The position numbers and the translations under genes were made by a program. The notes below the pieces were generated by a model that saw only the letters and a program-made list of their open reading frames with translations, had not been told where the DNA came from and ran no database searches. From an uncultured bacterium (GTDB lineage: Bacteria; Bacteroidota; Ignavibacteria; Kapaibacteriales; UBA4661), in NCBI GenBank assembly GCA_937899715.1, contig CALCNX010000148.1, positions 1-14,384 of the forward strand: a stretch of 14,384 nucleotides of DNA. Reading direction: 5' to 3'. This document shows positions 7,983 to 14,333 of the stretch, piece by piece (the first letter of the stretch is position 1; the number at the start of each line of letters is the position of its first letter).

Positions 7983-8046
7983 GAAAAATACAGAGTTCTC
8001 CCGATAGTGGATCAGTCTACAAAATGGTATATTCGGGGAGAAATTT
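7983..8046 (+). promoter_or_regulatory. Conserved promoter module, copy 3 (upstream of TPR-caspase gene)
   Basis: The block begins GAAAAATACAGA, continues TCTCCCGATAGTGGAT, and reaches TATATTCG (8028-8035) at the same offset of 45 bases as copies 1 and 2. It matches copy 2 at 24 of its first 31 bases and at 17 of the next 22. An AT-rich leader of about 110 bases separates it from the caspase gene start at 8144. The remaining part of this 267-bp gap shows no open gene. Confidence 0.7.
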
Positions 8047-8133
8047 ATTTTTTTTACTATTCAGCTCGAAAGACAAATGAATCCTCATTTAAGTTTAAGT
8101 CCCAATTTTTTTTAACTAATTTCAACTAAAATT

Positions 8134-8137
8134 GAGG
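8134..8137 (+). promoter_or_regulatory. Ribosome-binding site fixing the TPR-caspase start
   Basis: GAGG lies 6 bases before ATG 8144. The frame is open with a TTG at 8132, but the site and the signal peptide (MKTFCIMLAI...) both favour 8144. Confidence 0.6.
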
Positions 8138-8143
8138 TGCATA

Positions 8144-10297
8144 ATGAAAACTTTCTGCATAATGCTTGCTATCCAGTTCCTATTGTTTTTTGGTTTAAGC
8201 AATCGATTGTTATCTCAACAAAATACCCCTACTCAGTCGGTTCCCTCTAATTCAGCAATGAAGACAGCGGAACAACTTGCTCAAGAGGCAATGAAGAGTG
8301 AAGATTATGGTAATTACCCAAAGGCAGCTGAATGCTGGAGTTTAGCTTCACGACAAGCCACCAACGTCAAAGATCAAGTTTTTTATATGTATCGTGCGGG
8401 AAGGAGCTATAAATTTACTCGAAATTACAATGAAGCACTTTATTTTTTTAATCAAGCAACCAATCTCGCAAAGAATACAAATGATATTCACATTTTGTCG
8501 TACATATATTTTGATTACGCGAATGCGGTTTACGAGAGAAGCGGACAACGAGATACACTCAGTGCAATTAACCTGATAAATAAAGCTGTTCAATGTTCCG
8601 AGATTGATGCTCAAAATTATGCTCAAGGCTCGGTGGATGCAATTTGGAGAAATGATTGGCAAACAGAAATATTGATTGAGAGAGCAGGTATGAGAGCGCA
8701 GAACAAAAATTTCCGAGATGCACTTTTGGATTTTGGTGCTGCAACAAGGGAAGCGAAAAGTAATTGGACTGATGCGGATCGGCAATTTCGGAACGGTAAA
8801 ATAAGTAAACAAGACTCTTCTGATTTATTTAAACGACTCGTGTATTGCTTATATATTGAAGGTTACTGTTTCTACGATAAATATATGGCAGAAAAACAAA
8901 AATATGTTGTAGATGGTGTTTCTGCAATCAAGAGATTTGAAGAGAAACTCGATCAGGACAAGAGTGAGCTAATAAAGAAAAAACCTGAAATTTGTTGGTA
9001 TTTGGGGCTGTTACATGAGGAGGTGTATAAGAATAACCCTGAATACGATGAGAAAGTGAGCCTTAAATATAAATTAGCTTCCGCCGAGTTAGGGTATCCT
9101 GAGGCAATATTATGGTGGAGGAACAGTAACCAGAGATCTATTATACAAAGCTTTCGCACACGAAGACCTATTAAACCGATAATAACCATGAAAGCGAATA
9201 TGATAGATTATAATCCGTTTCCAAAAGGAAAAATACCAGCACGCGAACGATATGAGGTGTCTGGAACGATTTTTTATGACCAAGAAAATATAGCCCAAGC
9301 TCAAGCAACTCTTCAGCTTAGAAACCCTCAGACTGATGCTAAGGATAAAAAAAACATCAAACTACAGCATCAAAACTCCTCTGTTTTTTCTTTTGTGGAT
9401 ACAATTGATATTCCCGAGAAATATGGATTATGGGAAATTACAGCATCGGCTAATTACCAAAATGAGCCCAATGTTGAAGGTTCCTACACAGTCAAAAGAA
9501 CACCTTTTTTTGACCAAGACCAAAAAAATCGTTTTACAGGTAACAATACAGCTATATTGTTTGCCAATAATTATGAAGGTACCCGCGCCTACCTGCGCAA
9601 CCCAATATACGATGCTGAAGCTCTTGCCAGCACTTTAGACCAGCGTTTTGGCTTTAGGTCAACAATATTTCGAGAGGCATCAAGTAGAATGATTCGGGAA
9701 GAATTAGATAAATTGAGGAATGTACCAAAAGCCTTTAACGACCAGTTAGTCGTTGTATTGAGTGGTCATGGTGCTGAGGACGGGTCTTTTCTTGCAATAA
9801 ACGAAAGGAAACAGGTTGAAGCAGTATATTACCAGGCGTTAAAAAAGCAACTGATTCAGACAGGTTACAAGCGTATTCTACTGATTATAGATGCCTGTTT
9901 TAGTGGTACTGCTGTAGCAAATAAATCAATTGCATATAATTCTTCTTTTGCATCACGAGGGAGTCAAACAAGATCAATGGATTTTGGGACTAATAATCAA
10001 ACCTTAATCTATAGTAGTAATCAAAATCAAGTTGCAAATGAAGCAGTTAGAGCGTCTGAAGAATGCTATCAAATAATTACATCAGGTGACAGACAAACTG
10101 TTGATGATGGTATTTTTCAATTTCATTCACCATTTGTAAAGCGTTTATTAGAGATTTTAGAGAATGCTGAGGCAAATGTATTCCCGGCAGATATAGATAG
10201 TCAGATGAAAGACCTAAGCAGCAGACCGCGATTCAGCAAATTCCACGAGGAGGGAAGTTCTGGTGAATTTTGTTTTGAGTCTTTACGATATAAATAA
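8144..10297 (+). CDS. Secreted TPR protein with caspase-like (C14) protease domain
   Basis: The protein has 717 residues. A signal peptide (about 1-25, ending LLSQQ) directs it out of the cytoplasm. TPR-like helices cover about 40-230, and a Sel1-like stretch (YKLASAELGYPEAILWW) lies near 310-325. A strand-rich, Ig-like region follows (about 340-450). The caspase/metacaspase-type domain (about 460-680) starts with AILFANNYEG and has the catalytic dyad His542 (VVVLSGHGAEDG) and Cys585 (LLIIDACFSG). The p10-like end reads YQIITSGDRQTVDD and HSPFVKRLLEIL. All key C14 residues are present, so it should be active; specificity is unknown, although the family usually cuts after Arg/Lys or Asp. Base composition looks AT-richer than the 5723-7876 genes. 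It is preceded by promoter module copy 3 and followed by a lipoprotein gene. Confidence 0.92.
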   Translation: MKTFCIMLAIQFLLFFGLSNRLLSQQNTPTQSVPSNSAMKTAEQLAQEAMKSEDYGNYPKAAECWSLASRQATNVKDQVFYMYRAGRSYKFTRNYNEALYFFNQATNLAKNTNDIHILSYIYFDYANAVYERSGQRDTLSAINLINKAVQCSEIDAQNYAQGSVDAIWRNDWQTEILIERAGMRAQNKNFRDALLDFGAATREAKSNWTDADRQFRNGKISKQDSSDLFKRLVYCLYIEGYCFYDKYMAEKQKYVVDGVSAIKRFEEKLDQDKSELIKKKPEICWYLGLLHEEVYKNNPEYDEKVSLKYKLASAELGYPEAILWWRNSNQRSIIQSFRTRRPIKPIITMKANMIDYNPFPKGKIPARERYEVSGTIFYDQENIAQAQATLQLRNPQTDAKDKKNIKLQHQNSSVFSFVDTIDIPEKYGLWEITASANYQNEPNVEGSYTVKRTPFFDQDQKNRFTGNNTAILFANNYEGTRAYLRNPIYDAEALASTLDQRFGFRSTIFREASSRMIREELDKLRNVPKAFNDQLVVVLSGHGAEDGSFLAINERKQVEAVYYQALKKQLIQTGYKRILLIIDACFSGTAVANKSIAYNSSFASRGSQTRSMDFGTNNQTLIYSSNQNQVANEAVRASEECYQIITSGDRQTVDDGIFQFHSPFVKRLLEILENAEANVFPADIDSQMKDLSSRPRFSKFHEEGSSGEFCFESLRYK

Positions 10298-10317
10298 ACT
10301 GATAATGGCTTTTGCCC

Positions 10318-10343
10318 TTGAAGCGGTTATAACCTTGCTTCAA
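10318..10343 (+). terminator. Hairpin after the TPR-caspase gene
   Basis: TTGAAGC (10318-10324) pairs perfectly with GCTTCAA (10337-10343). The loop contains a second palindrome, GGTTATAACC, which can extend the stem after a two-base bulge. It begins 20 bases after the stop codon. No T-run follows, so it is not a textbook intrinsic terminator; it may protect the mRNA end or mark a processing point. Confidence 0.35.
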
Positions 10344-10411
10344 AGATATGCAAACCCGCAATAGTTTAGATAAAATTTTTGCTCATCAATCACTTCTAAA
10401 TTTCAATCTAT

Positions 10412-11626
10412 ATGAAACGTCTTGTTTGTTTCAAGTTGATGATTTTATTGCTTTTAATCGGCACATCTTGTCAAAAAGATAATAACCAGCAATCCCAACT
10501 TTCAGGTTCTACAAAATCTGCTCTAGGGCAGACTCAACCTGAGTTTGCTACGGTGAAAATTGGCTCTGGATCGGCAAGGTATTATTTTGTTGGAAAAATC
10601 AATCATCCAGGAATGCACATAGAAATTCAAGGTGAAGTTCTTATAAATAATTTTGAATCTGGTTCATCTGCCATAGAAGAAGAGGAGGGAGGAGAAAGCT
10701 CTTTTCTTAACAGCACTGATGGCAAAAAGTTTTACTTAGAGGGGAATATCACAGCCAACAACAGAGTAAAACTTGATGTGGTTCCAAGCGATGAATATTT
10801 TAATGAGAAACCGAAAATTAGTGCAACTATTCTAGGAAAACTTGATTGCGCAAAAGGAATGTTTCAAGGTAAGTGGTCGTCAAACATTGACCCGAAGGAT
10901 ACTGCTTCGCTTGTACTCTATTTTGTGGCACGATACAACAAGATAAAAGATACAAAGTTACGAGCCTCTATCTCCTATCCACAATTTGCAGCAAAAGAGT
11001 TTGCGTCATTTAATGACACTCTTGCTCACATCATGTATCCCAAATTGGACTTTTGTGTCGCTAAAGTAAAAAATATGCTTCGCCAATACTCTGATACTTC
11101 AATAATTCTTCCAGATGGGCGTAAGCCTACAGATGCCCTTGTCGCCCAACATAATGTTAGTGTCGTCTATTTGGCTTCAAATCTTCTTGCTCTTTCGTAT
11201 CAGCTTTTTTTTGATGAAAATGGTGCACATCCATATGGTACTACTTCCAGCGAAAATTGGTGGCGAAGATCTAATGGTAATTTTGTAACAGTACGCTTGC
11301 CAGAAATTTTTATTGCCAATTCAAACTATACTAAAACTTTAATTGATTTGTTAATTGTCGAATTGAATAAAAATCAAAAGGTAAGAGAAGACCATGCTCA
11401 AATTCAAGAGCAAGAATTACTTGGCATGATAAGGCGTGAAAGTTTTGCTTGGTTTTTGCATCCAGCAGGGGTGAGAATAATATTTCCGACATATTCGTTC
11501 GGAGCTTCCCACGCAGCTGGAGAAATTGAAGTCAATATCCCGTACTCTTCGCTTCGGTCTCACTTGCGTTTTGATGGTGCGGCAGGAGAGTTTTTGCGCC
11601 AAGATGGTTTTGTACTTAATCCATAG
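10412..11626 (+). CDS. Lipoprotein with DUF3298/RsiV-like C-terminal domain
   Basis: The 404-residue protein has a clear lipobox, LIGTSC, with Cys20 as the lipidated residue, so it is envelope-anchored. Residues 40-165 form a strand-rich region with an acidic patch (AIEEEEGGE). From about 185 on, the protein follows the DUF4163/DUF3298 plan: a strand with YPQF, a helix (FNDTLAHIMYPKLDF), a 'Y..Y..GAHP.G' element (LSYQLFFDENGAHPYG) and the C-terminal WFLHPAGVRIIFPTY...AAGEIEVNIPYSSL. In RsiV this fold binds lysozyme; in most other members the role is unknown. The gene lies 114 bp after the TPR-caspase gene on the same strand and shares its AT-rich composition, so a functional link is possible but unproven. 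Confidence 0.82.
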   Translation: MKRLVCFKLMILLLLIGTSCQKDNNQQSQLSGSTKSALGQTQPEFATVKIGSGSARYYFVGKINHPGMHIEIQGEVLINNFESGSSAIEEEEGGESSFLNSTDGKKFYLEGNITANNRVKLDVVPSDEYFNEKPKISATILGKLDCAKGMFQGKWSSNIDPKDTASLVLYFVARYNKIKDTKLRASISYPQFAAKEFASFNDTLAHIMYPKLDFCVAKVKNMLRQYSDTSIILPDGRKPTDALVAQHNVSVVYLASNLLALSYQLFFDENGAHPYGTTSSENWWRRSNGNFVTVRLPEIFIANSNYTKTLIDLLIVELNKNQKVREDHAQIQEQELLGMIRRESFAWFLHPAGVRIIFPTYSFGASHAAGEIEVNIPYSSLRSHLRFDGAAGEFLRQDGFVLNP

Positions 11627-11676
11627 AAGCAGTGCTGACGCGGCAGATGACGCTTATACGCTAACGGACGCATGAT

Positions 11677-11682
11677 AAGGAG
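11677..11682 (+). promoter_or_regulatory. Shine-Dalgarno site deciding the receiver gene start
   Basis: AAGGAG abuts the ATG at 11683 with no spacer but lies 6 bases before the in-frame ATG at 11689. The second ATG is therefore the better start. Confidence 0.65.
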
Positions 11683-11688
11683 ATGCAA

Positions 11689-11982
11689 ATGTCGTATTCT
11701 CACATTCTCATTATCGTTGGCGAGCAATCTCTTGTGCCCTTTGTCGGTACTCTTCTCGCTGACAAGTACGATGAGAGTAACGATATTGCCTTGAAGAGCG
11801 AGACACTGTTACTTCTGGACTTACGTATGCCGGGAATGAATATGCTGACGCTGCTTTCATGGGCGCAAGATACTTATCCTAATGCGCCCATTGCTCTTGC
11901 TGTAAGCGACGAGCTACATATCACGCTGCCAGATATAGCACAGTGCGTGGAAGCTGTGTTTGTGCCGAAAACGAAAGGGTAA
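11689..11982 (+). CDS. Short stand-alone receiver-like protein (degenerate response regulator)
   Basis: This 97-residue protein is shorter than the usual receiver of about 120. The first strand reads ILIIVGEQ, so one of the two metal-binding acids is replaced by Gly (G11; E12 kept). The phosphorylation strand LLLLDLRMPGM is well kept (D44), but it lies about 10 residues earlier than normal, which means that helix 1 to strand 2 is shortened. Ser73 (LAVSDE) and Lys94 (VFVPK) fit the switch and lysine positions. There is no output domain. It may be a single-domain phosphate sink or a decaying gene. It is convergent with the minus-strand PIN gene, 43 bp away. Confidence 0.6.
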   Translation: MSYSHILIIVGEQSLVPFVGTLLADKYDESNDIALKSETLLLLDLRMPGMNMLTLLSWAQDTYPNAPIALAVSDELHITLPDIAQCVEAVFVPKTKG

Positions 11983-12025
11983 CATCGAATAACAAAGAAA
12001 AAGAAAGCGGGTCGGCAGGGCGGTT

Positions 12026-12523
12026 TTACAATTTCCACTGCTCTAAACGTTTAGTACATTCCTGTTTGGGCAAACGTCTTCCCTGTTGCAGAAGAAATGT
12101 CAATTTTTCTGCGGCATCAGAAGGGGCAAGCAATTTTGCGCGAATAAGTTCATCGAAAATCCAAAGCATACCTCGCACTGAAATACCATACGATTCTGCA
12201 ATGGTGCGAAGTGCTTGGTCTCCCGTAAGCAGTATTGCCGCTTTATTTCGTGCACACAAACACACCGAACAGTCGGTAAACGAAAGTGCTTTATGTTTAT
12301 CAAAGAGTTCGGCTATCTCTAACACCCCGGCACCGTCAATCTCTTCCACATGGAGGATACCCTGTTCGATGAAAGGGGCGAGAATGGCTTGCTGCGAAGG
12401 GTAAAGTTCTTCCAACACAAAGGGTGTTGTGTGCATGGTGTAAGGAAGGCGTAGGGTCGCATCTACAAGCTGAACAGTTAATACATCAATCAGAATATTT
12501 GCATCGTGCAAAGCAATAGTCAT
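12026..12523 (-). CDS. PIN-domain protein (putative RNase toxin)
   Basis: The protein has 165 residues. All four PIN acids can be placed: Asp7 (LHDANILID), Glu39 (VLEEL), Asp84 (LSFTDCSV) and Asp102 (LLTGDQALR). The C-terminus (GISVRGMLWIFDEL...) follows the same plan as DUF3368 proteins, so the two PIN proteins in this window are distant relatives with different key residues. It lies 33 bp downstream of the XRE-ImmA gene on the same strand and is probably co-transcribed. PIN proteins cut RNA with Mg2+ or Mn2+. A toxin role is inferred from the context. Confidence 0.82.
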   Translation of the reverse strand: MTIALHDANILIDVLTVQLVDATLRLPYTMHTTPFVLEELYPSQQAILAPFIEQGILHVEEIDGAGVLEIAELFDKHKALSFTDCSVCLCARNKAAILLTGDQALRTIAESYGISVRGMLWIFDELIRAKLLAPSDAAEKLTFLLQQGRRLPKQECTKRLEQWKL

Positions 12524-12556
12524 TTGGCTTCATTGGTGAAGTGGAAAGAATTATTG

Positions 12557-13606
12557 CTATTGCATATGTTCTCTAAATTCTGCGAGACTCATATTTGCCA
12601 GACTTGCAGCCTTGCTCTCGGAAATAATTCCTTCGGCGGCGGCTCGAATAAGTAAAGAAAGTAATTGCGTTGGTTCTTCCATCCCTTGATATTCTTTTTT
12701 GCCCGGATCTATACGTTTGCCTCCCTCCTGAGCATTGACATACTGCCAAAATGCGCGATGTGAACTGTCTGAAATAATACCAAGTTTATGCGAACGCATT
12801 TCAACTGCCTGCACGGAAATACCGTAATACTGTTTCAAATGAACGAATTCACTCAAAGTAACTCGTGAACGTTTTGCGCCGAGTTCATTGATTAGCATTT
12901 CCTTTGGCACAAGTACCGCAGCCGCAAAATCGTGGCACGCTCGTTCAATATCACGTGCAGACATATCTGAAGGAAAACGGAAGATAAGATGAGCAAGTTC
13001 ATGGAGTGCAGTCAAGCGTTTGCGTACAACATCTGGTTTTGTATTCAAAACAATAACCGGATAATCATTCGGCTTGCATATTCCTGACATACCAACAAAA
13101 TCTTCCTCTGCCTTAAGTGCAACAATACGAATACCCAATTCTTCCAAAAACTCGACGACGCTCCGAATGGGATGATTTCCAAGCGAGAATTTTTGACGAA
13201 AATTCTGTGCAGCTTCTTCGATGGAGTCCTGTGAAGTAATCAATGTATGGTGCATCGGTATTTCGCAAGGGATTGTCATACCCAGAAGTGTTTCTAACTC
13301 GGCATAGCGTTCCAAGTGTGCAAGCGTTTCATGCCGAATACGTTGCTCCTCTTTTTTTGACAATGTATGTTCTTTGCGAAATTCAATATGCTCCAAACGG
13401 AGGGTTTCAGGGCGAAAGAAATAATCAGGTTTTACGCCCAGCGCACGCGAAAGAGCGATAAGTGTTGTGCTTGGTGGTGTTACCTTGCCTTGTTCGTAGT
13501 AGCTCACAGTTTGCTTGCTCACGGAAATATGTTCCGCAAGTTCTTGAAGTGTCATTCCAGCCATTTTGCGGGCGGAACGAAGCCGTGTACCAAAGTGTTG
13601 TGTCAT
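12557..13606 (-). CDS. XRE-family regulator fused to ImmA/IrrE metallopeptidase, with antitoxin-like tail
   Basis: The protein has 349 residues. An XRE helix-turn-helix lies at about 5-64 (MTLQELAEHISVSKQTVSYYEQG). A linker leads to an ImmA/IrrE (COG2856) zinc-peptidase domain (about 120-275), with the HExxH motif at 202-206 (HELAH) and the probable third ligand Glu221 in ERACHDFAAAVLVP. The tail (about 313-349) contains EGIISESKAASLANMS, then LAEF, which aligns without gaps to the UPF0175 core at 3498-3749. Proteins of this type repress their own operon and cleave partner regulators on stress in mobile elements and toxin-antitoxin loci. Here the downstream gene is a PIN protein. The start is fixed by a well-spaced promoter only 4 bases upstream, so translation may be leaderless. 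Confidence 0.9.
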   Translation of the reverse strand: MTQHFGTRLRSARKMAGMTLQELAEHISVSKQTVSYYEQGKVTPPSTTLIALSRALGVKPDYFFRPETLRLEHIEFRKEHTLSKKEEQRIRHETLAHLERYAELETLLGMTIPCEIPMHHTLITSQDSIEEAAQNFRQKFSLGNHPIRSVVEFLEELGIRIVALKAEEDFVGMSGICKPNDYPVIVLNTKPDVVRKRLTALHELAHLIFRFPSDMSARDIERACHDFAAAVLVPKEMLINELGAKRSRVTLSEFVHLKQYYGISVQAVEMRSHKLGIISDSSHRAFWQYVNAQEGGKRIDPGKKEYQGMEEPTQLLSLLIRAAAEGIISESKAASLANMSLAEFREHMQ

Positions 13607-13610
13607 AGAG

Positions 13611-13642
13611 TAAAATTACGCTGAAATTTGACTTTTTCAAAA
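13611..13642 (-). promoter_or_regulatory. Promoter of the XRE-ImmA/PIN operon
   Basis: On the minus strand TTTTG (13642-13638) and TAATTTTA (13618-13611) are 19 bases apart, the Bacteroidetes -33/-7 arrangement. Only four bases (CTCT) separate the -7 box from the ATG, so the transcript would begin at or very close to the start codon. Confidence 0.5.
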
Positions 13643-13656
13643 TTTTTTGTATTTTG
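13627..13656 (+). promoter_or_regulatory. Divergent promoter of the hypothetical/HNH operon
   Basis: TTTG (13627-13630) and TATTTTG (13650-13656) are separated by 19 bases. The box is one base short of the full TAnnTTTG consensus. It overlaps the minus-strand promoter of the XRE-ImmA gene. Confidence 0.45.
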
Positions 13657-13660
13657 TCAA
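13628..13660. promoter_or_regulatory. Candidate operator (inverted repeat) between divergent operons
   Basis: TTGAC (13628-13632) and GTCAA (13656-13660) form an exact inverted pair around an AT-rich centre that itself is nearly palindromic (CAAAATTTTTTG). The arms cover the -33 and -7 boxes of the plus-strand promoter and flank the -33 of the minus-strand one. A dimeric XRE repressor bound here could shut both operons. Binding is inferred. Confidence 0.4.
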
Positions 13661-13700
13661 GTGAAGCCGCACCAACATCATTTTTAGAAAGGATAATTAC

Positions 13701-13967
13701 ATGGGTCAATCAACGGTGAAAATTGTATTGCCCTCAAGCATTGGAGGTTTGCGTATTCCCGCAAATGCCGCAAACACTCCTCTGGTTCGCAAGTTAGTTC
13801 AACAAGCTGAAAAAGCAATTGATAAAGAGTTTTTGCAAAACTCTTTTGAACGCCCCATAGTTGTCAGTTCTGTAAACAATCAGGCACAGTACAAGGTTGA
13901 AGTTCGTCAAGCAAGTCCTGCGCTGAAACAGCAGATGGAAAAAAAACTGAATCTACAACAAAAATAA
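13701..13967 (+). CDS. Hypothetical protein next to HNH nuclease
   Basis: This 88-residue protein is not recognised. It starts at an ATG preceded by GAAAGGA at good distance. The N-terminus (VKIVLPSSIGGLRIPANA) is strand-like, a helix with LVRKLVQQAEKAIDKEFL follows, and the C-terminus is basic and Gln/Lys-rich (ALKQQMEKK). There is no signal peptide or membrane segment. The HNH gene begins 14 bases after its stop, so they form a two-gene operon. It could be a partner or an inhibitor of the nuclease; nothing in the sequence decides this. Confidence 0.65.
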   Translation: MGQSTVKIVLPSSIGGLRIPANAANTPLVRKLVQQAEKAIDKEFLQNSFERPIVVSSVNNQAQYKVEVRQASPALKQQMEKKLNLQQK

Positions 13968-13981
13968 AGGAATTGTTATTT

Positions 13982-14242
13982 ATGGCATCACAAAAAGCAC
14001 TTCAAAAAGAACACGCATGGAAGAATGCCTCACCCATTCGTGGAAAAGATTCTGATTTGTATCGTCAAGATAGTCAGGGCAACGAGATATACAAGCACTC
14101 ATACGGAAAATACTCGCCAATGGGTTGGCAAATAGACCATAAGAACCCCATTTCAAATGGAGGTTCAGAGCATTTGCGCAATATACAGGCATTACAGTCA
14201 CACGAGAATGCTCGCAAGAGTGATAAATATCCGTATAAATAA
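13982..14242 (+). CDS. Small HNH endonuclease
   Basis: This 86-residue protein starts at ATG 13982, with AAAGGA (13966-13971) overlapping the stop of the preceding gene as ribosome-binding site; an in-frame TTG at 13973 is less likely. The HNH (beta-beta-alpha metal) motif covers about 47-80: MGWQIDHKNPISNGG, with Asp52-His53 as metal and catalytic residues, then RNIQALQSHENARKSDK with Asn67 and Asn76. The N-terminal part (YRQDSQGNEIYKHSYGKYS) also matches small stand-alone HNH proteins and the HNH tips of secreted toxins. Here it is a complete small gene with no fused delivery domain. The target is presumably DNA; a defence or mobile-element role is inferred from the XRE-ImmA neighbour. Confidence 0.85.
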   Translation: MASQKALQKEHAWKNASPIRGKDSDLYRQDSQGNEIYKHSYGKYSPMGWQIDHKNPISNGGSEHLRNIQALQSHENARKSDKYPYK

Positions 14243-14255
14243 TTGTGTACATCAT

Positions 14256-14296
14256 GGCAGAGCAAACACGAAATTTTGCGGCTTCATTGCTCTGCC
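14256..14296 (+). terminator. Long-stem hairpin after the HNH gene
   Basis: GGCAGAGCAA (14256-14265) and TTGCTCTGCC (14287-14296) form a perfect 10-bp stem with a 21-base loop, beginning 14 bases after the HNH stop. No T-run follows directly, so it may act as a weak terminator or be one arm pair of a repeat or recombination site. Confidence 0.45.
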
Positions 14297-14333
14297 GCGT
14301 TCATAAAATTCGTACAACACAAATAGTCAAATT

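Noticed and set aside
7620..8129. 169-codon plus-strand frame overlapping the Asp-Ser protein and the gap after it
   Set aside because: Its first half is an out-of-frame shadow of the 7469-7876 gene, and the second half runs through promoter module copy 3 with no recognisable domain.
8348..8812. 154-codon minus-strand frame inside the TPR-caspase gene
   Set aside because: It is antisense to TPR codons in AT-rich DNA, with an Ile/Cys/Ser-rich product typical of a non-coding frame.
11943..12404. 153-codon plus-strand frame after the receiver gene
   Set aside because: It is antisense to the PIN gene, which has all four catalytic acids in place; the plus-strand product is Ser-rich without any motif.
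13243..13624. Plus-strand frames opposite the XRE-ImmA N-terminus
   Set aside because: They are antisense to the helix-turn-helix and linker codons and show no domain or ribosome-binding site.
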